64,000 bases of DNA from Circinella umbellata (lineage: Eukaryota > Mucoromycota > Mucoromycetes > Mucorales > Lichtheimiaceae). Location of the stretch: the NCBI GenBank assembly GCA_025093555.1, contig JAIWNF010000053.1, positions 124,001 through 188,000 of the forward strand, given 5' to 3'. Within the stretch, counting starts at the first letter, position 1. The number at the start of each line of letters is the position of its first letter. The translations under genes were made by a program, and so were the position numbers. Of the stretch, positions 23,523 to 34,671 are shown one piece after another. The notes beneath the pieces were generated by a model. The model was given only the letters and a program-made list of their open reading frames with translations. It searched no databases and had not been told where the DNA came from.

Positions 23523-24984
23523 GATATAGACTACATGTACTTGTATTTATTTGTAAATAACTTTTTTTTTGACAGTCGATACAAATTTCGAGTGTTTAAT
23601 ATCAACTTTCCAGTGCTTAATAATCACACTGACTAACAAAATATTTTACTGACTATTAATAAACTTCATCAATACGTATAAAAAAAATTATGTTAAGTAA
23701 ACCTAAAAACTGATGTTTCTAAAAAATTATATTTTTGAACGCAAAACACTGTATATTACGCTATCATGTAAAGTGAAAAAGAAACTGCTTTACAATAATC
23801 ATTCAGCTAGTCAGTTTTTTTTATGTGTTATTAACTTTATCTTAAATTTTCTTATCCACACTTTCCCCTTCCACTTCAAAAACCCTCTTTTTTTTGGTAT
23901 ACGTATATACAGTATAAAATGCTCAACTTATATTAAGAGACACATTCGCGTTCATATAAATAGAGCACTGTTTAACCCACAGATACTGTATATATATTAA
24001 TGGTTGTAAATGTTTATATCTTAATAGGTCTATGCGATAATCATGTACATTTTATCAAAAGAAAAATATCATGATAGCGCTACTTTGATGAATTTAGACA
24101 TACAACATAAGACAAATTTTTTAAGCTTTCTTTACTCTATAACAAATAAAAATAAAGATATCAGATCTCATTAATATAAGCTCAAAGAGTAATTACAGTT
24201 TAGTTATTCCCAACAAATATTGATATTGATTATGCATCATCCATTCAAGGAGCAGGAAGCAGAAGAAAAAAGATGTCATGCCTCCTCTATATGCATTATG
24301 CTCAAGTAATGTGCTGTGTAACAATAGGAAGTCATGCATTCATCAATGTATAGAATGGGCTCTCTTTATTACAACTTAACGCTATAAGGAACAAAAAGAA
24401 TCTAGAACCAATGAAAAAAAAAGGATTAGTTAGAACACCATTGGTGACTTTTTTACCTATCATTATTTGTGTTTATGTTTATGGAAATAAATCACAACAT
24501 CTTGATCTAACGTAATTTTCTGTCATCTTTATTTTAAAAATGAATAGGCATCAAACTATTAAACAAAAAAGTAAAATAAAAACTATACTAAAAGAAAGAT
24601 CAAGCTTTTCCCATCCAAATGGAACCCATCATCATACGTAATAGTAATAATAATTATAGTCAAATATAACCGATATAGCATTACTAAAAAAATAATATGA
24701 AGTAAACGATAAAGGTTCTTCTTTTTTTTAATGCAAATACATTCTGAACAAAAAACTGCTGATAGATTTGATTTACGTAACCAAAGATAAAGTGGATCAT
24801 ATTTTAAAACAAGCGAAAGAAAAATTATGGAAACATCGTCTTGAGCAACGGCCTAAACCCCATCGAAATGATAAAGTATACATATTCTTAAGACTTTTTA
24901 TCACTATGAAGAAATAAAAATAACCGCCTAGATACATATATAATTTTTGTAGAATTTGATGAGTTGGAATGGGGTGCACTAAAA

Positions 24985-25087
24985 TTTTGGGTAGTAAACC
25001 TTCCTAATTTGGGTTTTTGGGTACTTAGCCTATGAAAATGTGGGTACTTCGCCGAAGGAGCCCAAAACTACCCAAAACTACCCAAAA
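24985..25087. repeat. Small foldback structure with TTTTGGGTAGT inverted ends
   Basis: TTTTGGGTAGT at 24985-24995 is inverted as ACTACCCAAAA at 25067-25077, and again at 25077-25087. A perfect short hairpin, CTTCG-C-CGAAG, lies between at 25047-25057. The size (about 100 bases) suggests a foldback or MITE fragment. No target duplication is evident. Confidence 0.5.
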
Positions 25088-26857
25088 GTGCCTGAAGAAA
25101 GGTATCTTTTTATTTTCTTTTCAGATTTTTGTTTATTTTTGGGTACTACGATATACCTCATTCAACTTACTAATACCCCATAATCCAGTCAATATTAGCA
25201 GCTATGAAATTTTATATAAAAAACAATAACAAATAATAACAAAAATAAGAGTAAGGCTATAAGTCCCAAAAGGACTCAAACATCGACTTCCATTTTTTAT
25301 ATATACAAGATTAAATTTTCATTACGATAGTCACACGTATAATTAATAAATCAGAGAGGTGTGTCCTCGGAAGAGCAAAAAATACAAGTGAAACGAAAGA
25401 GAGAGGAAGCAATAGAGTAGAAGACAATGTAAATTAAATGATAATGCTAAAGTAGCAACATCGATTTCCTCCATTCTACTTGACTTGAAAAATTGACTAC
25501 TTTACTTCTGCTACTAAAAATGGAAGTACCCAAAAATTATGAAAGAAATATTACGTATTTATCTTTCATATAATGAAAATAGTGTTATGTTATTTTTGTA
25601 ATATAACAAAAACAGAAAACAAATCAGTTATTTTATACCAAACATAAAATCGTACATTGTACTTTATATCCTAGTACGTAGCTTTTATATTTAGTAAAAT
25701 ATTACGTATGGTAGTTAAAATATTGCTAATTTTTATGGTGATACGTATTTTCCTTATTTTATAGTTATATTGATTATTACAGAGCCTTGGCTATAAATCT
25801 TTGTGATTAGTTTCTGATTCAAAATTTTGACATATACGTAGGTCATTCAGTTTTTATCTTTTTGTTTTATAATATTTGGTGCTGTTTATTATATTACATT
25901 CCTATCTATTTTGTATTTTATAAATTTCTAAATGTACCAACTGCCTCAAAAATAAAATAGAAATCTTCTAGAGTAAGATGTTTCTGTGAAGATATCTTCA
26001 TGTAGTTTTATAATTGACGGCGAGGCCAAAAAAATTCCATCTAACTTTATGATAACAAGTTGTTCTGTAGGTTATGTTATGGATGAATTGAATACTACTT
26101 TTTCTTTTCGTTGTCGAACTCAGTAGCTACACTACCACTTCCTAACACTGATAAGAATCTGTTACAGATTTTCTGTAATTTTATAGATAACAAGGGATAG
26201 TTTGAGGTTTGAGTGTTATAGAAAAGAAGTATTTTTTTGTCGCTATTCATATCGCTCTTTTAAAAAGTACACCTTTTTGATTGTACACCTTTTTTAGTGA
26301 CACCTATTCATGAGTGATGATGCTTATTTCTATGTTCTTGATCATCAGGGGTAAGTAGTCATGAAAATTAACATTTGACGAATATATCATAATTTTAGAC
26401 ACTAACCATTTAAACATCTTGATTTTTTCGTTTGTTTGATTCAGAAAATACAATATTTATGGATAGACATTTATAATAATAATCCTCCGTTAGTTCAAAT
26501 TATATTCAATAAATTATCCTACAAGTATTAATCGTATTATGTTTACAATTTACTTTCATAGTCTAATATTAAAAGTAGATAATATTTGAATTGAAATGTT
26601 TGGTCATTAATACTAAATTCCTGTTCTTAACTACAGCACTATTCAAGCTTAAACAGAATTATTAATTTAGCACAACGTATTGTGTTGCTATTAACGACGA
26701 CAATATGATTCAATTTTCTTTTTGTCTTCATATTATAGAACAACAAATAAAATTCAATTGTAATACATTTATTTATAACGTCAATAAAGAAAGACGAATG
26801 GAGACATTATCAAGGTCGGTATAATACAGAATTATTCACAATTATCGTTAATAAGTA

Positions 26858-26880
26858 GAGAATTGCTACGGACACCCCAC
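26858..26880 (+). repeat. Solo end resembling the TIR of the 36.9-kb MITE
   Basis: GAGAATTGCTACGGACACCCCAC matches the left TIR of the MITE at 36891 (GGGAATTGTTATAGACACCCCAC) at 19 of 23 positions. Its ACTACGGACACCCC-like core is even closer to the right TIR. I could not find a partner end nearby, so this may be a truncated copy. Confidence 0.5.
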
Positions 26881-27141
26881 TCTATTTACGTATAACTTTG
26901 AAGTTGTTACACTGTACTACTAACAAAAGTACACGTAATTATAGAGATGACTCTGTTCCTCTGTTTTAGCAAACAGATATACATTTATTGCAAAAAAAAG
27001 GAAACATAGATACAATCAAAGACACTATATTTATATAAATGCCAAACAAAAAGACAAAACTTCGCTATTTAGGTCTTATGTGTTGTGCCATAAAGCCAAT
27101 AATATAACCATAATTCTATATTACAGAATTTTTCCAAATTA

Positions 27142-27280
27142 TTTGCGCCGAGCATAAGTAGCTTTGCGCCCAGTGAAGAATTTTTTTTGCATTACATTAA
27201 AAAGCTTTTGCGTTGCCTGGGAAACAAATTTGCGTTAGTGGCATTGCGCCAATGTTTTGCGTTCCTATTTTTGCGCCGTT
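27142..27280 (+). repeat. Cluster of seven TTGCG motifs
   Basis: TTGCGCC or TTGCGTT occurs seven times in about 140 bases, irregularly spaced, in otherwise AT-rich DNA with few GC dinucleotides. No ORF explains it. Confidence 0.6.
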
Positions 27281-27948
27281 ATTTGACCTTTTACTATACT
27301 GATAAACTATTTATAAAGACAATAAAAAGCACAATGGATAACTGACTGCAACAGGCTTTTTTAGACAGTTACTAAAAATGATTTTGAGTGCTTGATCCAC
27401 CTAAATACAACCGTCCTTGGTCACATGCTTAACAGCTTTAATTGTTCTGGATGTCAATTGATTCTTTCACTTAATTTATCTCGACGAATGCCTATCATGA
27501 AAATAATATTACGTTCAAGATCAATTGTGCTGACCCATAGCATATTTATTCATTTTCATTTGAACTAGAATTCCGCTACTGGATTGAGAATGGTAGGATA
27601 GGATACGAGATAGATGTATCTGTAGGCATCATGGCCTGTAGACATCAGGGCTTGCAACTTAGCAATTCGGATTCATAGCCTGACAACGGTGATAGTGAAT
27701 AGAGTAGTTCTTGCAACGAATATAATAGTATCTTCAAAAAGAAATGTCGAAATTCTATCACTTGGCGACAAAAATAAATGTCATATATTTCCGAAAAATT
27801 TGTCGCTTAGTAATTTAAAAGTTTCAAGGATGCAAAAATATAATGGGGTTGCTTCCTTCACGATATATTTTTTGAAATGAACGACACTTTTATATACGTG
27901 TCAATAGGATTCTTTTCATTCAACAACAATATTTGGCCAAATATATTT

Positions 27949-27970
27949 GCACACACACACACACACACAC
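27949..27970. repeat. (CA)n microsatellite
   Basis: An uninterrupted CA dinucleotide run of about 11 units. Confidence 0.9.
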
Positions 27971-29669
27971 CTCACAGAAGGTTGCACAAAAAGGGAAGCA
28001 GCAACCAAAATTGAATGTAGACAAATAATGTTGCAGCGCAAGAAGCTAAAATGAACCCCATAAAAATAAAAATGAGCGACAATTTTGAAAGTGAACCAGA
28101 TACTTGAATCGGGTCATTTGAGAGAAAACGAGCTACACAACTTAAAATTAGCCTATGTCAAGTAAATTTAAGATATCCGACCTGGAAAATGAATATGAAC
28201 TAGAAGGAACATGGAGCGTCTATGGATACATTTGTAGTATACGTCATTCATATACGTAGTAAAAAATCAACAAATACGTACACCTTGCTTGTATGCAACA
28301 TCCCATGTACATATTTATTACAAAATAATAATAGTAATAATAATAGTAATAATAATGAAGATGTCATTGAATAATAATAATAATATTAGTATAAAAATGT
28401 TTTTAATTTTTATACGTTACAATATCTTTAGATAAAATTCTTTGACACGCATTTTTCACAGGTAATATACTGTATGTACCAGAATCTGCAAAAAAAATAA
28501 GCCATCAAGATAAACAATTCTTCATGTAAATAGACCGACTCATACATAGAATAATAATCTTTATCTTATTTTCGAGAATAAATTCTATTTCAAAGGACTC
28601 ATTGTTTTAGTTTATTCTTTATTATTGAATTAAATTATTGTTCTACCATACACCTCAATGAGAAAAATAATAAAATAAAATAATTCACAGCAGTAAGGAT
28701 AACAATAACTATATTTATCATTTCTAATATTATAGTATATACAACTAATATTATGATAATACATAATTATATGAATACGCTTAAAATTTTAATAGTTTTA
28801 TTATGTCTTCTATAGTCCAGCGTCTGTAATTATATAAATACCAGTATATAATGACATGTATGAAAAATTAATAATCAGCTGTTTAATTCGGCATCAAACA
28901 AAAAAAAAAGCTATATATTTCTGTCTAGAGTTGTTTATATAAAACTATAAACTAAACTCTAAAAGCTTTTCTTTTTTGATAAGTGAGTTATATTATATTC
29001 TCAAAAATAAAAATAAAACGGAATACTAGATCGAGTAAATAGTACTTCTTTTATTTTTCACAAGAAAAAGATTCAGAACATCTACAAAGCACAAGTTTGC
29101 AAATTATTTTTTTTGTGCACTGTAAAAATTTGTTTCCCCGACGCTAATTTAACTGGGCTTAAGCCATGCTTTCCGATAGCAAGTAATAGTAGAAACATTG
29201 GCGTAGTTCAAAAGTTTTTATTAAAAGAGTCCTGCATCGTCGCTTAAGCTTAGCATGATTGATGCACTCTTGGTACGGATGAAATTAGGTAACTTATATA
29301 TATAAAAATAAAAAAATAAAATAAAAAATAACTAGTAGAATCTCATGCAAACTAACAGGAGGAGAAACTAGGAAAATAAGAGAAGGAGGACGGTAGAGAG
29401 GAATTGTGGATAAAGAGTTTGATGATGGTAATATGATGATCCAAAGAAAATTCATGCACAATGGCAATTGTAAAAACTTTGGTCGGAAATTGAATGGTGG
29501 GGAGAAAACGGGATTTTTGATATGAAAATAAAATAAAATAAAAGAATAGAGAAAATAAAAGAAATAAAATAAAAGATGATGATAAAGTAAGAAAATGATA
29601 TATACGAAGCAAAGCTGGAAAAGAGTTGGATACAAATATTGATATTGGTACAATGGGGAAAAAATACAA

Positions 29670-32600
29670 TCATTGGGGAGGAGAGTCAGGTAAGAGGTTC
29701 TGTGAGGCCTCAAGAAGAAGTATACCAGGGGGAGGTTCTGGATCAAATGGAGTGTCAGATGTGATTTCGTCAATGCGAAGAAGAAGAGAGAGAAGAGCCG
29801 GCCAAAGTCGTTGCCATTTGCCGAGTTTAGCCTTGACTTTGTTGGGCAATAAATTCAGAGCGGCATCAATAGCATCAACACCAGGTGGGGGATTTGGGGT
29901 AATTGAAGAAAGTGACCATCGAAATGAACGAAGTTGTTCAGATACAAGTGGACAAATAGCGAAATGATCCCGATTAGCCCGAAGACTACCACACTGGCAA
30001 GGTACTGACGGAGTAGGAGGCAACCAAGCAAGACGCCATTTAACCAGTCTATGACGTTCCTTTTTAGTGCACGGCAACAAGAGAGTTGGATCCCATATAG
30101 GTTTATGTAAACTTCGTTTAATCGTGATATTTTTATCAGGACTATTAACTTGTTTATCGATAATACTTTGCATATGCTGCCTGATAGCTTCGTTGAGCGG
30201 CTTTCGAGGTGGATCAGATCCAGTAGCAAGTTGTTTGACCAAATTCCAGATTACATTGCGACGTAAGACTGGCCAACGCGCTTCATTCCATGAATTTGCT
30301 AGCTGCGGGACAATACAAGTAACAAGGGTGCTCTTTGGAAGTGTGCGTGCACGAAGAATAAATTTGGTTTGTAAAATAAAAACACGGGTATGCATGTTTG
30401 GCATGGCAGAAAGATGGGATAAAGTAAGGGTACCAATGGCTTTTTCAAGAGGGTTACGACAGATACACATTCTTAAGCATTGCTTTTGAATATCATCAAG
30501 TACTTTCCTTTGAATAGCGTTAAGAAAAGAAATAGCAAGACCATATTCGATAATTGGGCGAACAAAAATCTTATATGCACGAAGAGAAGAAAGAAGGCCA
30601 AAACCATACATATGAACGCCAGAATCACGCAGTGATCTCATTGCTGAAATCGCCTTGCTTTTTGACTGATTCACGAGCATATCACTATCCAACCCATTAG
30701 AAGAAAAAGGTAAACCAAGGTATCTGAATGTTGAGCAGTGAGGAATTTCTGTACCGTATAATGTAAATGGCTCTGCATTTGGATTAGCATTGAGAATTTC
30801 ACACTTTGTAGGGCTCCACCGATAACCAAGGAGATTGGAGTGTTGTTCCGCAGCCAAAAGCATCATGTGTACATCTCGAGCATCACCAATAATAGCAATA
30901 TCATCTGCGTACATCAAACAATTGACAGGGATAAAAGAAAAGGGACGGTTCCCTGCTCCAACGTCATCAGGAATAAGATAAGGGTTATAAGGATCCTGCA
31001 ACTCATTGATCAAAGATCGTGGAGAAGCATTAGCCGAAGAAAAAGAAAAAGGACGACGAGAGCAAAAATTGAGAGACCGTTCGGAAGGGGGAGTAGGTAC
31101 ACGCACTAATTGGGGATGAGAAGATACAGAACGTAATAAACGAGGTAAAGAATCAATAAAAACAGAATAAAGAAAAGGAGATAAAATACTTCCTTGGAGC
31201 ACACCATGTCTTGGATATATGTCTCGGGATGCCATATTTGACAAAACTACTTTGACAATAACATCATCAAATAAATTCTGCAATAGCTTGAGCAGCGGTT
31301 CAGGTACAAATGGCTGAAGCGTATCCCATATAACAAGCCTGTTGGCAGAGTCATACGCGGCTAGGATATCAAGTAGACAGATGACGGTTGGATGCTGCTC
31401 ACCATCCACTGATCGGCTGTATGCTTGCATCAATTCATGGAGGCAGAGTGCTTGATCCAAGGTACCACGATGAGCTCGGAAGCCATCTTGTGCGATATCA
31501 AGAGTCGGCATGGTCTGCAAAAGCTTTGACATTAGACAGCGTTCCAAAATCTTGCGAAATATGGATGTCAGACTAATTGGTCTATAATTTGCTGGGTCAG
31601 TTGAAGAGCCTTTATTCTTGTATATGGGCACAACTTGTGCTGTACGCCACAAGGTAGGAGTCCACGACCATCGCCAACATAAAGTAAAAAGCTTATCCAA
31701 GAGAGGAGCAAAATTTGATGCAACAGGCTTAAGCATTTCAGCTTTAATATGATCCATTCCTGGTGCTTTGCGATTTGGTAAATCAGCAATAGCTGACTCG
31801 ATGTCTATCCAATTCCAACAGTTTTCGGTCTCTCGGGGGAAATTACTTTCAGGTGAGAGTCGAGCTGACACAGAGCCACCAAAAACACGTTCGAGATGAT
31901 CGGCCATATTATTAGCAGCTTGTTCTGCGCCCTGTGGTGATGTAAGAGTAACATTGGTGCGATTGCGTAAACGGATCCGTTTTACAACTGCTGTCATCTC
32001 AGATGGATCAGCATGTAGCTTCTGACAAAAGTCGTTCCAGGATTGCTTCCGAGCAGCTCGTACTGCTTTTTTAAAGGCTGTACATGCCATAATATAATCA
32101 CGGTGAGCTGTAATGCGTTCAAGGTTATTACGAAGTCGAAGCCATCGTTTATGAAACTTTTGACGACGATCCGCTAACTGCTGAAGGGTATCATTCCAAA
32201 ACCATTTGTGAGTGTCAGATTGAGGACGTGTTTGCCCAACACTTTTGTCCAAAGCATCATAAATAAGCTCGTTGAGTCTTGTCACATGTGCTTCTACCAC
32301 ATCAGCGCTCGGTTGCAAGTCATTGTCTTGTAAAGTATTTTGGATATCTTCCTTAAGAGGACCTATGGCCTCTCGAATCCTGTCAGTATAGCGTTCCAGT
32401 ACTTCAGGGTCTTTAAGACGTTGAAGTCGCCAAGTACGTCGAGGGGCTGTGGCAGCCGGAAGCCGTGATAAATTCACAGGCACAAATGATAGCTCACACA
32501 AGTGGTGATCCGACAAACCAAGGCCTGTATGGATTTTCATCCGTGGATCTAGCACATGATCTCGCATTGAAATAAAAAAATCAATGACACTCTGATAGAG

Positions 32601-33163
32601 GCGACCATTATTTTTGACAACTGAGTAGGTAGGTTCCCCAAAAGCCAATTCTGCATTCCACAAGGTTAAATCGTTTGTGCTTATCCAGGTTGACAGTGCA
32701 TGGTTACGATTATTAGTTCGAGTATCACCTGTAAAACTTCCTAATCGCGAATTCAAGTCTCCAAGAAAAATAGTATATGGATCCACTGACAATGAATTAT
32801 ATCTTTCGGCAGCCACCATATCATCCATACCAGGTGGCAGATATAAACCATGCAAAGTATATGGGCCGACTTTCAGTGACAGTACCTCACCGTTCTGAAT
32901 TGAAAGGGAATGAACCTGTAGGGAAAATCTGGATGTATAAGAAAAGAAAGACCAAAATGTTTGAATCCCGGAGAGTCATCTCGCATAATGGCATAATTAT
33001 GAAATTGTTTCCATTTACAACGTAAATTTCCACGTTTAAAGTAAGTTTCACAGAGAAAAATAATATCAATATTTGCATCCAAACAGTTGTCAATAACTCC
33101 TACCAAATTACTACGTATATTGCGGATGTTGAGAGTAGCAATCGTTATACGATCACTACTCAT
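29670..33163 (-). pseudogene. LINE ORF2: APE endonuclease-reverse transcriptase, one frameshift
   Basis: This polyprotein nicks the target and copies the element's RNA. The first part (33163 to about 32915) starts MSSDRITIATLNIRNIRS, matching the APE endonuclease N-terminus, with LCETYF. A one-base frame change near 32910 leads into a long intact frame to 29670 (over 1060 codons) with LGDLNSRLG, a YSVV...VIDFFIS block and SDHHL of the endonuclease. Next come the RT blocks APGMDHIKAEML, YRPISLTSIFRKILERCL, QDGFRAHRGTLDQAL, GVLQGSILSPFLYSVFIDSL and the MYADDIAII active site (about 30890-30920). The C-terminus has a CQCGSLRANRDHFAICP Cys/His motif. The ORF1 stop overlaps this start as ATGA. With a single frameshift it is the least decayed part of the element. 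Confidence 0.88.
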
Positions 33164-34540
33164 TGATTGCTGGTTTCGTTGCTGTTGCTGGAATCGTCAT
33201 TTTTAGGACTTTCATCCATTTCGACGTCAAGTACAGGTGGTGGTGGTGATGGTGCGGTTGTAGTTGTTGTATTTGTTGTTGCTGGTGAATTTTGTTGGTG
33301 GCGATATTTAGTTATAAAATCGTTCCACCATTGCTCAGGAAGCTGTAATTCCTTGGCAGCGGGTGAAGAAAAAAATCTGGCAATGCTGATTACCGATTTT
33401 TGGTGGAAGGTGCAAAGAGGTTCGTTCAACTTTTTGAGCAAATAATTGTTGTGCTCTTGTTTTCGTTCATCTTGACTGTCATTAGCAATTTAATATCACC
33501 AATAACAGTAGGTGAATAGGGTCGAAGTTGGTGCGTGGTGTGATGCTTTCAGCTTTAAGCTTACTAACGAGTTCATCCTTGAAGCCGGAATGGATTAAAA
33601 AAGCAACAGTGCCTTTTGCTGGAAAATAAATATCCAAGACACGCGATTGTTGAATCTTTAATGTCGAAATCATTTTCCGGACATCATGGTAGCGGAGGTG
33701 GTGACGGCAAGGTACATAGACGAAGTCGAATGTGGAGGGTCCATTGCTTTCTTGAAGAGCGCGAATGGCAGTAGTTTTGGTGGTGGTAGGGCGATTTTTT
33801 TTTATTTTTATTTTTTTTATTTTTTGTGGCAAATTTTTGGCGGTAATTGTTGCCCATGAAGTATTATTTTTGTTGTTGTTATTATGGTCGTAATTACGGT
33901 AGGTTTTTGGCCTTTAGTAGCATTGGACTTGGTGGTGGTGCTGGTATTATTTTTGGTGGAGGTCGGGTTTGCTGATTTAGGTGCATGTTGTGATGCCATC
34001 AGGGAGGAATCGTTTTTTTTATTTTATTTTTTGGAGGGGCGTTATTGTGCTGGTGGTGGTGGCCGTGCGCGTCGCCGTTTTAATTTGCATAAAGGAAAAA
34101 ATGCGTTCCTCAGGCAGCATTTTCTTCCCTCATACTTTTTAAATCCCCTCGCAAGTCAGCAATTGTGCTATTGAGATTAGCTACAATAGCAAGGAGGTCG
34201 GATCGGTCGGATGTATTTGATGGATGGTTGGATGGATGCGTTAATGGATGGTTGGATAGAAGGAGGTGTTGTAACTCAAAGTCGATGGTGGGTGGTGAGG
34301 TTGCTGATGGTGATTTTACCGATTCAAATGTTGAATCAGCAATTTCGTACGAAATTTGTCTTCGATCGAACTGGGAATTTCGGCTTCGTATTATTCGTTT
34401 CCATTGTTGGATGGTCGCGCCGTTTACGAATAGTACTGCGTGGAGGGTTGTTATTATTGTTGTTGGTTATACGGTTGGTTTCTGTCACTTTTTCGAATAA
34501 ACTCTCAAAACTACTTAAAAAGTGATGTGTAGCAGAACAA
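33160..34540 (-). pseudogene. LINE ORF1, broken by several frameshifts
   Basis: Pieces of one nucleic-acid-binding ORF1 protein can be followed from right to left in changing frames. First a segment with SLFEKVTETNRITNN, then NHPSNTSDRSDLLAIVANLN leading into a heptad-like coiled coil (LNSTIADLRGDLKSMREENA). A Thr/Lys-rich linker (MASQHAPKSANPTSTKNN) follows, then a globular segment (FDFVYVPCRHHLRYHDVRKM, RVLDIYFPAKGTVAFLIHSG). Last comes a C-terminal piece with PLCTFHQKSV and PEQWWNDFITKYRHQ, an Asn/Thr/Pro-rich tail and a TGA at 33160. At least four frame changes or stops separate these pieces, so no intact protein is made. This is far more damage than in ORF2. Confidence 0.75.
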
Positions 34541-34545
34541 GAGTC

Positions 34546-34617
34546 GGTTTTCTGGTGTAATGGTTAGCACTCTAGACTTTGAATCTAGCAATCTGAGTTC
34601 GATTCTCGGGAAGACCT
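34546..34617 (+). tRNA. tRNA-Gln (anticodon TTG)
   Basis: A 72-base cloverleaf without an intron. The acceptor GGTTTTC pairs with GAAGACC (one G-T pair). The anticodon stem CTAGA/TCTAG encloses the loop CTTTGAA, giving anticodon TTG, which reads CAA. The A box TGGTGTAATGG and a B box around GTTCGATTC are both present. A T-run suitable as Pol III terminator lies downstream at about 34664-34670, preceded only by weaker T tracts. The gene is directly next to the LINE 5' end and is transcribed away from it. Confidence 0.93.
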
Positions 34618-34663
34618 TCAATTAAAAATTCGAAAGACTTCCTTTCAGAAAAAGGTTGTCTTC

Positions 34664-34670
34664 TTTTTTT
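34664..34670 (+). terminator. Probable Pol III terminator for tRNA-Gln
   Basis: This is the first T-run of seven after the tRNA, about 47 bases downstream. The distance is somewhat long, so it may be a backup site. Confidence 0.4.
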
Positions 34671-34671
34671 G

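Larger units (their letters stand above)
23523..29293. other. Long AT-rich gene-free region left of the LINE element
   Basis: Nearly 5.8 kb with no coding exon I can support on either strand. It contains a foldback structure (24985-25087), a solo element end like the MITE at 36891 (26858-26880), a TTGCG motif cluster (27142-27280) and a (CA)n run (27949-27970). Confidence 0.6.
29300..34540 (-). mobile_element. Non-LTR retrotransposon (LINE, APE endonuclease type), 5' end next to tRNA-Gln
   Basis: On the minus strand, in order: a degraded ORF1 with a coiled coil and an RNA-binding-like segment; an ORF2 with APE endonuclease, reverse transcriptase and a C-terminal Cys/His motif; then an AT-rich 3' region running to a T-rich tract near 29300. 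Both boundaries are approximate. ORF1-like coding can be read up to within a few bases of the tRNA gene, so the element is probably 5'-truncated there or abuts it. The two-ORF layout and APE-type nuclease put it in the L1-like group. It is a candidate relative of the Grem-LINE1 elements reported from Mucor centromeres, which I have not tested. Confidence 0.88.

Noticed and set aside
29294..29773. Minus-strand ORFs of 73-159 codons rich in Phe, Leu and Pro
   Set aside because: They lie in the AT/pyrimidine-rich 3' region of the LINE after the ORF2 stop and overlap each other in several frames.
33884..34525. Plus-strand ORFs of 96-111 codons over the LINE 5' part
   Set aside because: Complement of the broken LINE ORF1.
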